Assembly: GCF_964656455.1 (NCBI RefSeq)
Contig: NC_135720.1
Location: forward strand, 101,010,696 to 101,074,695
DNA length: 64,000 nucleotides
From: Halichoerus grypus
Taxonomy: Eukaryota > Chordata > Mammalia > Carnivora > Phocidae
Direction: 5' to 3'
Shown: in pieces, positions 1 through 11,424 of the stretch
How the letters are laid out: every line of letters begins with the position of its first letter
Numbering within the stretch: the stretch's first letter is position 1
Program-made: the position numbers and the translations under genes
The notes under the pieces: generated by a model
What the model saw: the letters and a program-made list of their open reading frames with translations, nothing else
What the model was told of the DNA's origin: nothing
Database searches by the model: none

Positions 1-480
1 ATGCTGTGTTGGGAATGGCCAGCAATCTCTGTACTGACAGATGAAAGATTACTCCAAACTTAGCCGTGAAAGAGAGGAAAAGGCAAGGGGGTCAACACTC
101 AGAGATGAAGAGCCTTTGCTCTTCTTTGCTCCCGCTTTTATTGGTCCTTCAGGATATCCTTATCACTGTCTCTCAAGCACATGATGTGTGACAACGGGTC
201 TTACTGAAACTGAGAGGATTTACAGGGAAAGATAAGATATGCTAATCTACATGTTCTACTAAACATAGCCTAAGGGACAATGCATACATCTCTTAGATCA
301 CAGGGCGGCTGTTTGGGCTAAAAGAGCTTCGGGGAAGGTAACTCCCCACGGCATTCCAATGGCAGAGTGGTCATGCAGGCCCCAGCATTCCAAAGGCCCA
401 TGCCCTTCTCCGAAACCCTCCCTTGCCCCCAGCCACCGCTGTGTTACATTTTAGCAAGCCAGGTACTATGACTGATTTCA
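1..480 (-). repeat. Possible LTR-like segment, family unresolved
   Basis: This stretch is richer in C and G than its surroundings. It contains TTTATTGGTCC near 137, which read on the minus strand is an AATAAA-type polyadenylation signal, and a C-rich block at 340-440. That composition resembles an antisense endogenous retrovirus LTR. I cannot match it to a named family and see no clear boundaries, so this is a weak call. Confidence 0.3.
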
Positions 481-514
481 TGCTCTACATTAACCCCAAC
501 AATACTGTCCTCAT

Positions 515-1870
515 AAATAGTTAGTTAGAAAGCATTTCCTTTGTTTCTATCCTCTGAAAGGTATTGTAGAGAACTGGCATAATTTCTTCCTCAAATGTTT
601 GGAAGAATTCACCATCTAGGGTTGGTGCTCTTTGCTTTGGGAAATTATTAATTTATTTGATTTCTTTAATAGATTAGGTCTATCCATATTGTCTATTTCT
701 CTTCCATGAATTTTGATAAGTTGTATCTTTCAGGAATTGGCCCATTTTAACTAGGTTATCAAACTTGTGGGCATGGAGTTGTTCATAGTATTCCTTTATT
801 ATCTTTTAAATGTCCACTGGATCATATGTAGTGATGTCCCTCTTTTCATTTCTGAATTAGTATTTTGTTTTCTCTCTTTTTCTTAAATTAGCCTGATTAG
901 AGGCTCATCAATTTAATTTTTTTCAAAGAATTCACTTTTGGTTTATTGACTTTTCTCTATTGATTTTCTGTCTTCAATTTTATTGCTTTCTACTCTTTTT
1001 TTCTTTTTTTTAAAGACTTTATTTATTTATTCATGAGAGACAGAGAGAGAAAGAGAGAGAGAGGCATAGGCAGAAGGAGAAGCAGGACCCCTGTGGAACA
1101 GGGAGCCCAATGGGGACTTGATCCCAGGGCCCTGGGATCATGACCTGAGGTGAAGACAGACGCTTAACCAACTGAGCCACCCAGGCACTCTTTCTTTCTT
1201 TCTTTCTTTTTTTAAATTTAGATTTAAATTGCTCTTCTTTATCTAGTCTCCCTAGGTGGGACTCAGATTAGAAATTTTAGATCTTTATTCTTTTCTAATA
1301 CATACATCCAGTGCTATAAACTTCCCTTAAGCAGTGCTTTTGCTGCATCCCACAAATTTTGATGTATTTTCCTTTTCATTTAATTCAAAATATTTTAAAA
1401 TTTCTTTTGAGATTTATTCTTTAACCCTTGTGTTATTTAGAAGTGTTTTGTTTAATATCCATGTATTTTGCGATTTTCCAGGTGTCTTTATAGTACTGAT
1501 ATCAAGTTTAATCACACTATACCTTGAGACCAAATATTGTATGGTTTCTGTTCTTTTAAATTTGTTGTGTTTTATGGCCCAGAATGTGCTCTATCTTGGT
1601 GAATGTTCCATGTAAGCTTAAGAACAATGTGTATTCTTGTGTTATTGGATGAAGTAGTCTATAAATTTCAATTATATGCAGTTTTGATTGATGGTATTTT
1701 TTAGTTCAACCATTTCCTTTCTGATTTTTCTGCCTGATAGATCTACCCATCTCTGCTAGAGGGGTGTTAAAGTTTTCAACTATAATAGTCAACTCTATTT
1801 TTCTTTATAATTCCATTAGCTTTTGCCTCACATAATCTGATACTCTGTTGTTAGGCAAACATTTCTATTC
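515..1870 (-). mobile_element. Old L1 ORF2 fragment (antisense), split by a can-SINE
   Basis: Read on the minus strand this is the part of L1 ORF2 from the end of the endonuclease domain to the start of the reverse transcriptase domain. The 530-620 part corresponds to the GEFYQTF-type region. The 1330-1620 part is the antisense of the linker after the endonuclease (the 'TTTGCTGCATCCCA' and 'GAATGTTCCATG' landmarks that recur in the younger L1 at 14360 and 14630). Frames are heavily broken. The 93-codon open frame on the plus strand at 1334-1615 is an antisense shadow. The element is interrupted at 1011-1187 by a can-SINE. Divergence suggests an old mammalian L1M-type subfamily. Confidence 0.8.
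1011..1187 (-). mobile_element. can-SINE (tRNA-Lys-type carnivore SINE), antisense
   Basis: On the plus strand it starts with a T-rich tail and TTTATTTATTTATTCATGAG, runs through a GAGA-rich stretch, and ends with GAGCCACCCAGGC, the reverse complement of the SINE head. CTCTTT-rich sequence on both sides (about 990 and 1188) is probably the target-site duplication, blurred by low complexity. It lies inside the older L1 fragment and is therefore younger than it. Confidence 0.88.
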
Positions 1871-2186
1871 TACAATCACAGATACTTAATGTGTTTATTC
1901 AATGGACATAATCTTGATTTCATAATCAGTTTAGTTCCACATATTCCAAACATATATCTATATAAACAGATCTATTCTTAAATTTGGAACTTTCATAAGG
2001 TCTGTTGAGATTGACTTACCCATACTTTAATCAGATTATGCTTGTATGAATGGATTCTTAAAAGGATTAAAATCCATGGACTATTATTGAAACTCACTGT
2101 ATTTATTTATTTATTTGATTGCTTGCAAATGAACTGTAGAAACTCCTTCCTTTCCACTGGAAAATACATCAAACAGATTTTATAAC
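1871..2186. other. Unassigned AT-rich stretch
   Basis: I see no gene or recognisable repeat, apart from a short (TTTA)n run near 2101-2116. Confidence 0.5.
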
Positions 2187-2387
2187 TTTTTTTTTTAAGA
2201 TTTTATTTATTTATTTGTTTATTTGACAGAGAGAGAGAACAAACAGGGGGAGTGGCAGGCAGAGGGAGAGGGAGAAGCAGGCTCCCCACTGAGCAGGGAG
2301 CCCAATGCGGGGCTCCATCCCAGGGCCCTAGGATCATGATCTGAGCTGAAGGCAGAGGCTTAACTGACTGAGCCACCCAGATGCCCC
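2187..2387 (-). mobile_element. can-SINE, antisense
   Basis: It has a T-run, then AAGATTTTATTTATTTATTTG, a GAGA-rich stretch, the middle block AGCAGGGAGCCCAATGCGGG, and the terminal GAGCCACCCAGATGCCCC, the reverse complement of the tRNA-like head. It is about 200 bp, so essentially full length. Confidence 0.93.
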
Positions 2388-3500
2388 TTTCTTTTTAGAT
2401 TGCTTTCCAACAACATAGTAATCTCAGGCTTACATCAGAACTTCAATTTCACAACCAATTCAAGACACTTTATCCCACTAATTTATGCCTAAGGATATGC
2501 AATAGACAGAGATGGGGTGTTATGTGACATTTTTGTTACAGTTTCCTTTTTTTCTTTCATTTATCCATGACCCTCCTGCTATTGGCTATTTAAAAGGAAA
2601 GAAGGGCTGAGAAATTCCAATTCCATTGGGAAGAGTGGTGGAACAAATAAAAGAAGAAATTAGGGGAAGCATATTGAAGTTTGCCATTATTTTTTAAGTT
2701 ATTTTTGTAGGTTTCCACATGCTTATTGTCTTTTTGTGGGTCAGTTTCTTGGTTCTTTGGTAGATCATCATGAACACATGTACTATATGGTTCCCTTGTG
2801 CTGCATACTTTGATTAACCTTCTATTACCTGTATCAGCATTTAGAACAAGAGCTACCTCATCAGCCTACCACTACTGGGGCTTATTACCCAGGCAGGCAG
2901 CCTTCTTGGGCAGGGTCTCACCAAAGCAATACATGTCCAGTTGCCTTCTGTAGCATAAAATTGTCCCTCAGGAATATCATTCATATTTTTGTTAATTAAG
3001 TAATCTTAAGTGGTCTAATTCTTAATCCCTCTCTTCTTACCTTGCTCTCTTGTTTGCACTTAGAACTTCCTGATGCCAGATTTCTTTGGGCTGTAAATAG
3101 GTACCTCCTTTTGCACCTACAGACTGCAAAATCCACTAACAGCATAGAGAAGACTGAGTTTCTAAAAATCAGCAATCATTTAGATAGGAAGGAAAACCTG
3201 AGTTTCCGTAAATTTAGAAACAGGATTCTCTTAAATCCCTTTTCATTTAGCTCAGAAGGAGGAATCATTGTTACATTTTGCACATCATTTCATACTAGAC
3301 TGAGAGCTCTCCACCTCAAGGGTTCTCTTCAATCCCTTCTAAATGTGCTCCTATCACATTTCTGATTTTTCTCTTAAACAGCCTTGGTCAGAGGGTAGCA
3401 GCTAAAACAGTCTTGCTCTTTGTCTTGCATCAGTGTGTCTACTAGATCATAAGTAACAAGTGCTTTTTTAAAGAATCCAAAGTGAAAGAGAAAAAGAAAA

Positions 3501-3530
3501 GGAAAGAAGGAAGGAAGGAAGGAAGGAAGG
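3501..3530. repeat. (GAAG)n microsatellite
   Basis: A run of GGAA/GAAG tetranucleotides follows a purine-rich lead from about 3484. Confidence 0.9.
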
Positions 3531-4432
3531 TTGGTTGATTTACTGGGTTGTGTACAATATAGCAAGAGTAGAATTTTAGAAGAGAATTGAGACTGTTCAT
3601 TCAAATTGGCTTCTCTAGAACAAATGCAAATGGTTTACTTGGGCTATCAGGGTTGAAATCTATGGGGAAAAATATCTGGCTTTCATTTTATGATAACTAA
3701 TTCAAAGGACACTACATAGAAGGTGCTAGTATGTGAGCATATATGTTTCTTTCTAGTGATCTTCAAGCTTTTTTTCTACATTGCCACATATTATAGGAGG
3801 AACCTGGATAAGCAGGACTGAACTAGTTACCACAGCTTTTCCTAGAAGATTCTCTTAAGTTCCATTATTACTTGGAAGTGCTTCTAGCTGGGGGTAGCTA
3901 TTTTTTCCAAGGGATGAGATAGTGGAGGAAGGAAGCAAGGAGTACAGTATTTCTTAAAAACCTTTATACTAGGGAAATTTTTTTGATTTTCCACAGTTGC
4001 TGTCATTGGAAAAAAATGTCTGTATGGTTGTAGTGTTTGAGGTACATTATGTACTCCCAGGGTGGTTAAAATGTGTTTGAGTTGTGACACTTTATAGATA
4101 AGGATCTTGAATAGTTTGTACTGATACTTACTTTGATCCTATCTCAGAATTGTGAAAGTATGTCAGGAAAATCTTAAAATGACAATTATAACTGCTTGGT
4201 CTTGGAGTAAGATGAACTATATTTATGTTAATGAGAAGGAGATTTTAATTTCTTGTCCTTCAGAAAGACATCTCATGAAATTTAATGACTACCATGTCTG
4301 GATTATTCCTTTTACATTTCACCTTAGAAAAAACATCTTAACTACAATAACTTTCAGGGCACTTATAAATCTTTTTTATACTCAGAGGAAGAAGATTCAG
4401 GAATGAAAATACTGCATTTCTTTTCAGGTTTT

Positions 4433-4467
4433 TTGTTGTTGATGTTGTTGTTGTTGTTGTTGTTGTT
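4433..4467. repeat. (GTT)n microsatellite
   Basis: TTG/GTT trinucleotides are repeated about ten times, with one GAT interruption near 4441. Confidence 0.9.
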
Positions 4468-5640
4468 TTTGATCCTTGAATTTACCTTTGGAATATCCCC
4501 TTTAAATATTGACCTGTTCTGCCCTTGCTCTCTTCCTATCTTTTATAGCATTATATTGAAAGATGATGATTAGATAAGAACACATTCTTGGTGAATTGCT
4601 GTATTGGATTTTCTGTTGTGCCTGTTTGTGTGTTAATTGTGGATTCTTTGTTCAAGCACTAAAGCTATAAAGTGCAGATTTTTTAAGTTACTGCAAGTCA
4701 CTGAGAAATAGACCATGGAACTTTTCGTATTATTTTAAGCAGTGACATTAATATGAAAAAATTAGGCTACTTATCCTAATGCCTACTTATGTGTCACCTA
4801 TCGTTCCTTCATAAAGCTGGCTTTTTAATAAGTTAAAAGCCTATTTTACAAAGGAGACAGAATGCTCATGAGCTATCTTGTGGAATTGAGACGACACATT
4901 AATCACCCAGGTCTTTCTCAGAATGATGTGCTTTTAGGTACTCAAATACAAGACCGCAGAACAATGTCATCTTTCAAGAATCACTTACTAATTACCTTTT
5001 ATGAGTTGACAACTAGAAGAAACTAAAGAAAAATATACGGACTCCACTTTTAAGAGTTTTCCAGTTCAACTGAGGAAACATCATGGGGATATGTGGATAT
5101 GACTAAGAATTTTTACAAAATTTTTATAACCAAGAGGAAAATGCTCTACCACCTATTAGCTGAATGATCTTGGAGAAACCATATGATTATTTGGAACATC
5201 AGTCTTCTTGTTTATAGAATGAAGACTATTCGCATCTTTGTGAAGATCTTTGAAAAAAATATTTTACAAACAGGAACACATTGTACAAAAGTTGGTTGTA
5301 AAGGTGTGCACTTAGGAGTCATAAGAAATAGCAGTGATTTGTTAATCAGGGTAGGTAACCCCCTACTCTTAGAATTACTGGGATTTAGGAGATGAGAGAG
5401 AAAGCACACTGTTCAAGCCCTGCTCTCAGCCAGACTGTCCAAACAGTTGTACATCAGGCTCTGGATCATCTAGCTATTTGAGTTGAAATAGGTAGAAAGG
5501 AATCTGGCAAAATTGGAAGAATTAATAGATGAATGTGAATGAAGTGATTAGAGGAGCTTTGTATGTATGTGATATAATTTGTGTATACTTTTTATTCAAT
5601 AAATCATACATACATGTCTTTTATAATACATGGACCCTAA

Positions 5641-6900
5641 GTGTATAGAGCAAAGAATTTCCACAGAAGGAACACTCACTTAAAACCAGCACTTGATCAA
5701 GAAATAGACAAAAATCTCCCTAAAATCAAGTCAGAAAATTGCCCAGAAGGGGTAACGTCTAAATTATTAATTAATTTTTTGCCTTTTCTTGTATTCCCTA
5801 TGAAAGGAATCATACTGTATATACTCAATGGGCCTTGCCTAGTTTGTTCAATATCACATTTTTGAGTTTTCTCTATCTATTGCATGCAATAATAATATTT
5901 CTCATGCTCCATGTAATCTATTGGATAAATACATCAAAATTTATCCATTTTACTACAAGTGAATATTTAGATTCTTTTATTATTTTTGTTATTATCACAA
6001 AAATCCTGCTACAAACATTCCTGTACATATCTTTTGGTAAACACATGCACACAATTATGTTGGATACATTTCTGGGTCATGGTGTATGTTGTATATTCAG
6101 CTTTAGAAAGTACTGCCAAATACTTCTCAGAAGTTGTATGAATTTACACATTCACCTACAGTGTATGAGACTGTAAGCTGTTCTATCTACACAGTGGTGT
6201 AGTCAGTTTTTATAATCTTACCTATTCTGATGGATCTGTAGTAGAACCTCCTGTAGATTTAATTTACATTTCCTTTGTGACTAGTAACATTGAACACCTT
6301 TCCATATACTAATTGGCCACTTATATATACTTTAGTTTGAAATACCTAATCAAGTTTGGTTGTTATTTTCTTTAACAATTTGTAGGATTTTTTTTTTTTT
6401 CATATTCTGTTTTCAGGTCCTTTGTTGGACATACTTGTGAATATTTTCTCCTAGGCTCCACCTTGCCTTTTCACTCTCACGGCAATGTCTTTGGATAATA
6501 TAAGTTCTTAATTTTAATGTGATTTTTTAATCTCTTTCATTATGGATAGAGCTTTTTGTTTTGTTTAAAAAAATCTTTCACAATCGCAATACAATTTATG
6601 TATTCCTATGTTATTTTCTGGAAGTTTTATTGTTTTGCCTTTCACATGTAGATCTACTATGTATCTGAAATTGTTTTGTTAGAATGGGTAGCCAATTGTT
6701 CCAACAATATTTATTGAAAACAAACAAACAAACAAACAAAAATACCTTCCCCCATTGTACTACAATGTCATTTGGGTTTTATATCCAGTGAGTTATGTGT
6801 GTGGTTCTTTATAAGGGGATTTTCTTAATTAATCTTAATTGTATAGATTTTATTATTTGTTGATGTCTGCATATTGATTCTTTATAGTCTGTTTCTTGGT
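5641..6900 (-). mobile_element. Very old L1 3' end (antisense)
   Basis: On the minus strand this is the 3' part of L1 ORF2 and the 3'UTR. Landmarks shared with other L1s are ATCCTGCTACAAACATTCCTG (6002-6021 and one base beyond), the 'ACTGCCAAA' region near 6111, 'CATTTCCTTTGTGACTAGTAACATTGA' near 6268-6294, and 'TTGTTCCAACAATATTTATTGAAAA' near 6697-6720. The reading frames are destroyed. High divergence indicates an ancient L1M-type insertion. A (CAAA)n stretch sits at 6718-6742. Confidence 0.7.
6718..6742. repeat. (CAAA)n microsatellite within old L1
   Basis: About five CAAA/AAAC units follow the 'TTTATTGAAAA' landmark of the L1 and probably expanded from its A-rich sequence. Confidence 0.85.
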
Positions 6901-7907
6901 CATATTTTCAAGCTTCTCCTTTCTCTTATATAAGGCTATTTTATATTCTGTGACTGATTATTTCAATATCTCAAGGCTTTGCTTTTTCAGCTAGCTTTCA
7001 CTCATGTTGCATTATTTCCTTGGGTATTTTTTTTCTTTTTTTGCTTGTTTTTTAATAATTTGCTTTTACTCTGGGCAGGTAATTTTTCTTGGAATTTTGT
7101 TTGTGGGTTTGCTTTGAGACCTGGGTTCCCCTAGGGAAGATTTGTGTTGTATCTCCTAGTTGCCTGGGGTTACCAGTAATCTGAGACCACTTTAAATTTT
7201 CCATTTGAGATCTACTTCAAATCTTGAGGGTAGCATGGATACAGAACAAATTAATTCTTCATTTGAGATTATTTTGAATCTCATGTGTAACATGAATTCA
7301 CACCAGAAACTCATATGCCAGTTTGTGGTTACAGATTCTCAGGGGAGAATCTTTATTTTTCCCTCCTAACACCAAGTTCTAAACAAACAAAATTCCTTTC
7401 TTGCCTCTTCTTTATGATGTTTAAAATTTTTTCTTATTTATTTGGTTAATTAGTTTTTGAGAATTATTCTGACCTGTGGGTGGGAGGTATACACTTGGAG
7501 AACTCAGAATTGTGTAGGGCTCACCTATAGCTTGCCCATTTGAGGAGAGTCAGCAGTTTTCTCTTCTGTCCTTTGAGCCCCAAATAGTTATCAAAGTTAG
7601 AACTCTGGCATTCAGCAGAAAGCCTGAGAGAAAAAGATAAATTTGACATTAACTTAGCTCCTAAGATTGCAGCTTTAATTTCATTTTGCCTTCGCAGATT
7701 TATTGCCTTCAGTAATGTGACCGTTTGTATTCTTTTAGATCAAGTATTGTCTCTCCTATACTACCCAATGAAACCTTTACTTTTTAAATGTTCTTCTTCA
7801 AGAAAGGATACGTGTTTCTGAAAGTGGTTGATGATTTCCTGAATAGATCAAAATCCCTGGAAGGCTAGGCTATATGCAAAGTAGAGGAGCTTCAAGGCAA
7901 AGACAGA
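6901..7907. other. Unassigned AT-rich sequence, possibly old repeat
   Basis: The 7070-7200 part (GGTAATTTTTCTTGGAATTT ... ACCTGGGTTCCCC) has the flavour of an ancient interspersed repeat, but I cannot name the family. No coding signal is visible. Confidence 0.35.
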
Positions 7908-8115
7908 TTTTTTTTTTTTAAGATTTTATTTATTTATTTGAGAGATAGTGAACGAGAGAGAGAAAGTGAGAGCACACCCACTTTCAGGGGCAGAGAGAGG
8001 GAGAAGCAGACTCCCCGCTGAGCAGGGAGCCCAACAAGGGGCTCCATCCCAGGACCTTGGGATCATCACCTAAGGCGAAGGAAACACTTGACCGACTGAG
8101 CCACCCAGGTGCCCC
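7908..8115 (-). mobile_element. can-SINE, antisense, with near-exact TSD
   Basis: It has a T-run, AAGATTTTATTTATTTATTTG, a GAGA-rich stretch, GCTGAGCAGGGAGCCCAAC, and ends in GAGCCACCCAGGTGCCCC. It is flanked by AAAGACAGA (7899-7907) and AAACACAGA (8116-8124), a 9-bp target-site duplication with one mismatch. The plus-strand open frame 8057-8269 runs out of it and is not a gene. Confidence 0.93.
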
Positions 8116-8815
8116 AAACACAGAATTTCTGAATCCTAACCCAGACCTAATTTCCCAGGCTGGAAAAAAAAAAAAAGAAAATTACAACTTGATCATTGAT
8201 TCTGTATTGTGCTATTTAATTCAGCAAACCAATTATGACCAGATCCATAAGAATCCATTTATGAGATAATCTTTATGTAACTGGTAATCATATACTGAAA
8301 ATTTTTAATAGAGTTCCAGTCTGTAATAACCATTTAGGTTATAGAAATCATTATTCATTTAATAAATGTTGTAGATGCTCTGAGGGGTTGGGAAATAATG
8401 GTGTAGACTTGCTTTCTACTTACTTGAATCACTTCTAAAGTTAGTATTTTCTATTTCATAGTCAAAAATCACTTCTCAGCCCTAAGTGTAAGAACTCGCA
8501 AGGCTTTTTAGCTTGCCAGTTTTGAGAATGGAGAAGTGTAGCCACATGCCTTTTCCTCTCATAGATGCCTTACTGAATCCTTGGAAGCTGCCTCTGGATA
8601 CAACAATCAATGTTGGCCATATTTTCAGTTTCTTCCATTCCTCTAAGGAACTCTCTAGCTCTGTGTTGTGGCAGCAAATGGGTTCATAGAAATGAGCCAA
8701 CCAAAAAGGATAGTCTGTGAGCAGTCAAATGTTAATGTAATGTAGGCTTAAGCTTACATGTGGCTGCAAAATTTGTATCAGTAGAATTTACGGTTACTAG
8801 ATGTCATTATACTTT

Positions 8816-9038
8816 TTTTTTTTCCTTTCTTTTAATTTTTTATTGTTATGTTAATCACCATACATTACATCATTAGTTTTCAATGTAGTGTTCCATGATT
8901 CATTGTTTGTGTATAACACCCAGTGGTCCATGCAGAACATGCCCTCTTTAATACCCATCACCAGGCTAACCCATCCTCCCACCCCCCTCCCCTCTAGAAC
9001 CCTCAGTTTGTTTTTCAGAGTCCATTGTCTCTCAGATC
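8816..9038 (-). mobile_element. Young L1, 5'-truncated 3'UTR fragment with exact TSD
   Basis: On the minus strand this is only the last about 220 bp of a young carnivore L1. It matches the 3' end of the full-length element at 10967 (ACCATACATTACAT, TTCCATGATTCATTGTTTG, CCCATCACCAGGCTAACCCA). It ends in the poly-A tail, read as T on the plus strand. TCATTATACTTT occurs at both ends (8804-8815 and 9039-9050), an exact 12-bp target-site duplication. This shows a discrete target-primed insertion that was severely 5' truncated. Both opposing open frames over it (8851-9042 and 8888-9094) are non-coding 3'UTR artefacts. Confidence 0.93.
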
Positions 9039-9050
9039 TCATTATACTTT

Positions 9051-10085
9051 GTGTGCTTTTTGTGTTGATGACAGTCCTTTTCTCAGGGCCATGATTTAGA
9101 GGAAGATATTTATATAACTGCTGCTTTTTATGACATGTCCTACAAGACTCTTTGATGACCCATTCTAGTTACTTTCTACTTTTTATTGATAACAAATAAT
9201 AAGACTCCTCTCAAGTATATTTTGCATTTTAATTGGGGATGCTTAAAAGGAGTTTGAGATTCAAAAACAGGCACTCATAATAGCAGAGAATGAGCAGAGC
9301 AGATGCTACCTTGGCAGAAGGACTTTTCTGACTCTCAAATTACCTCCATGTGATTTCTCAATGTCACCCGGGAAGTCACTTATTCTGTCACTTTAAGAAC
9401 AGACTACCCTGATGGGCCCCATTTCTGCTGCACAATCCTTTGACCTTGATGGGGGAGTTTATTTTCTTTCTTCCTTGTTGATATAGCATCATAGCAATCA
9501 AAGGAGCAGAATCCAGTAGCATGGATGCAGGCCCAGGACAAGCCAAATGGGCTTAATTTTTTTTAGGGTCAACCCGTAATTTACCAATCTGTCAGTATGT
9601 CTTCTGTTCTCTGTCTTGAGTCATAATTATATGAAGCAGAATGAAAACAAAATAGGCTTTATTTTTGGGTCTTTGTATTTATAATGGAATTTATTAGATG
9701 GCCCTCTGACCCCTATAAACAAGAACTTGTAGATGCTTAGAATTCATAAAATTTTTTGAATTTGACTTTTCTTCCTTAGCCTGGTGTACAAGTTAAAAAT
9801 GGGCAAACACAATGTCAATATGAAGAAACGGCAGCATTATTTATTAAGACATCCATGTTAGAGGAAAAGACATCAAAATATTTTGGGTGAAAGATATTTA
9901 ATCTTTTGCTACTCATTCGGTGTCTTTTCACATGAGCTTTAAATATGTGTTTTAGGGGATCATAGTCCTATGCAGACAGCTGAAGCAATGATCTGTTTGG
10001 CAACCCACATTAGAACAAATACCAACTTCATTTCCTTCCCAGGGTGCCAAGTTGAGATTTATTCCTGTGTAGGGGTAGGTGACTT
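9051..10085. other. Unassigned sequence
   Basis: I recognise no gene or repeat family in this kilobase. Confidence 0.5.
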
Positions 10086-10320
10086 GTGTTAGTTACCTAC
10101 TGCTATGTAAGAAGTGACCCCAAGATTCAGTGGCTTAAAGCAAAGTGCGTTTTTATCTCATGGTTCTATTGGTCAGTATTCTGGGTAGAGCAAATTGGGC
10201 CTTCTACTTCAGGGATTTCCACAGGTTGTAGACAAGGTACCAACCAGGCTGTAGTAATCTTAAAACTCAGTAGAGGAAAGATTTGCTTCCAAGAAGCAAT
10301 CTGACACTTTCCCAAGTGTA
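10086..10320 (+). repeat. Interspersed LTR-like remnant (mammalian ERVL-type)
   Basis: It begins TGTTAGTTACCTACTGCTAT and continues with GACCCCAAGATTCAGTGGCTTAAA. This is the characteristic start of a widespread mammalian LTR-like repeat whose later part also seems present at 54480-55035. The exact family name is uncertain. The 72-codon frame at 10086-10304 lies inside it and is not a gene. Confidence 0.55.
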
Positions 10321-10952
10321 ATGTTTAAAAAATATTCTTAATAAACTGATACTCCAAAGTTATAAAGTGCTGATTTCTCCAGGTGAAAAATAAACTATGA
10401 CTCATTTTAATTTTGGCACAGAGGAGCTTGATTTTCTCCTCCTTAAGACAACTGGTAATTAGGCAGAATGGAAGAGCTAAGGTATTATTGGTTTATAGAA
10501 TGGTTAACGGATAATAGTACTGCAGTGCTAGGTTTCTTCATTGCACTCATTTTTTCCAGAAACACAAACTTCCTTGCCTACCTAGAGACTTGCAGCATGC
10601 CCAAACAAATGCAGTGCTTCCATTTAATAAATAGCTGAGAATGAATATTAATTTCAGGTCTTCCACTGATAAGGAAAATAAAATTGTCAAAACAGCTTTT
10701 TAGTTTGAAGCTGGGCTTAATATTTACTCAAAGATGAAAAATTGAATTAATAATGAACAGTTTAATATATTCTTCCTTATGCAATTTGGTTCCATAGAAG
10801 CCAGCGAGAAGCTCTGATCTTGTTAAAAAGATATCCAACTGAGTAAAACTTGAGGAGTAGTGGGAAAATTGAGGGGTGAAATCAGTGCTACTTACAAGTA
10901 ATGGAACTAATTTCTCCCTCCTTGGAGCTCTGTTAGCATTCTTAATATCCCT
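10321..10952. other. Unassigned sequence upstream of the L1 insertion
   Basis: No recognisable gene or repeat. It is the pre-insertion flank of the full-length L1. Confidence 0.45.
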
Positions 10953-10966
10953 GTTAGTAGACATTT
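10953..10966. repeat. 14-bp target-site duplication, left copy
   Basis: GTTAGTAGACATTT is identical to 17993-18006. The two copies bracket the full-length L1 and fix its boundaries. Confidence 0.95.
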
Positions 10967-10979
10967 TTTTTTAAATTTT

Positions 10980-10985
10980 TTTATT
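10980..10985 (-). terminator. L1 polyadenylation signal AATAAA
   Basis: On the minus strand AATAAA lies at the end of the L1 3'UTR, just before the A-rich tail. It is the usual signal for the L1 transcript 3' end. The same motif is kept in the related 3' fragment at 50837-51389. Confidence 0.8.
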
Positions 10986-11424
10986 GTTATGTTAATCACC
11001 ATACATTACATTATTAGTTTTTGATGTAGTGTTCCATGATTCATTGTTTGTGTATAACACCCAGTGCTCCATGCAATATGTGCCCTTTTTAATACCCATC
11101 ACCAGGCTAACCCATCCTCCCACCTCCCCCCCCAGAACCCTCAGTTTGTTTTTCAGAGTCCATCGTCTCTCATGGTTCATCTCCCCATTCGATTTCCCAC
11201 CCTTCATTCTTCCCCTCCTGCTATCATCTTCTTCTATTTTTTTTTTTAACATATATTGTATTATTTGTTTCAGAGGTACAGATCTGTGATTCAATAGTCT
11301 TGCACACTTCACAGCACTCACCATAGCACATACCCTCCCCAATGTCTATCACCCAAACACCCCATCCCTCCCACCGCCCACCACTCCAGTAACCCTCAGT
11401 TTGTTTCCTGAGATTAAAAATTCC

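Larger units (their letters stand above)
2388..5640. other. Unassigned non-repetitive stretch with two microsatellites
   Basis: Apart from the simple repeats at 3501-3530 and 4433-4467, I recognise neither transposon nor gene. Open frames here are at most 107 codons (3042-3365), without a family signature or plausible splice context, and look like chance frames. Confidence 0.5.
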
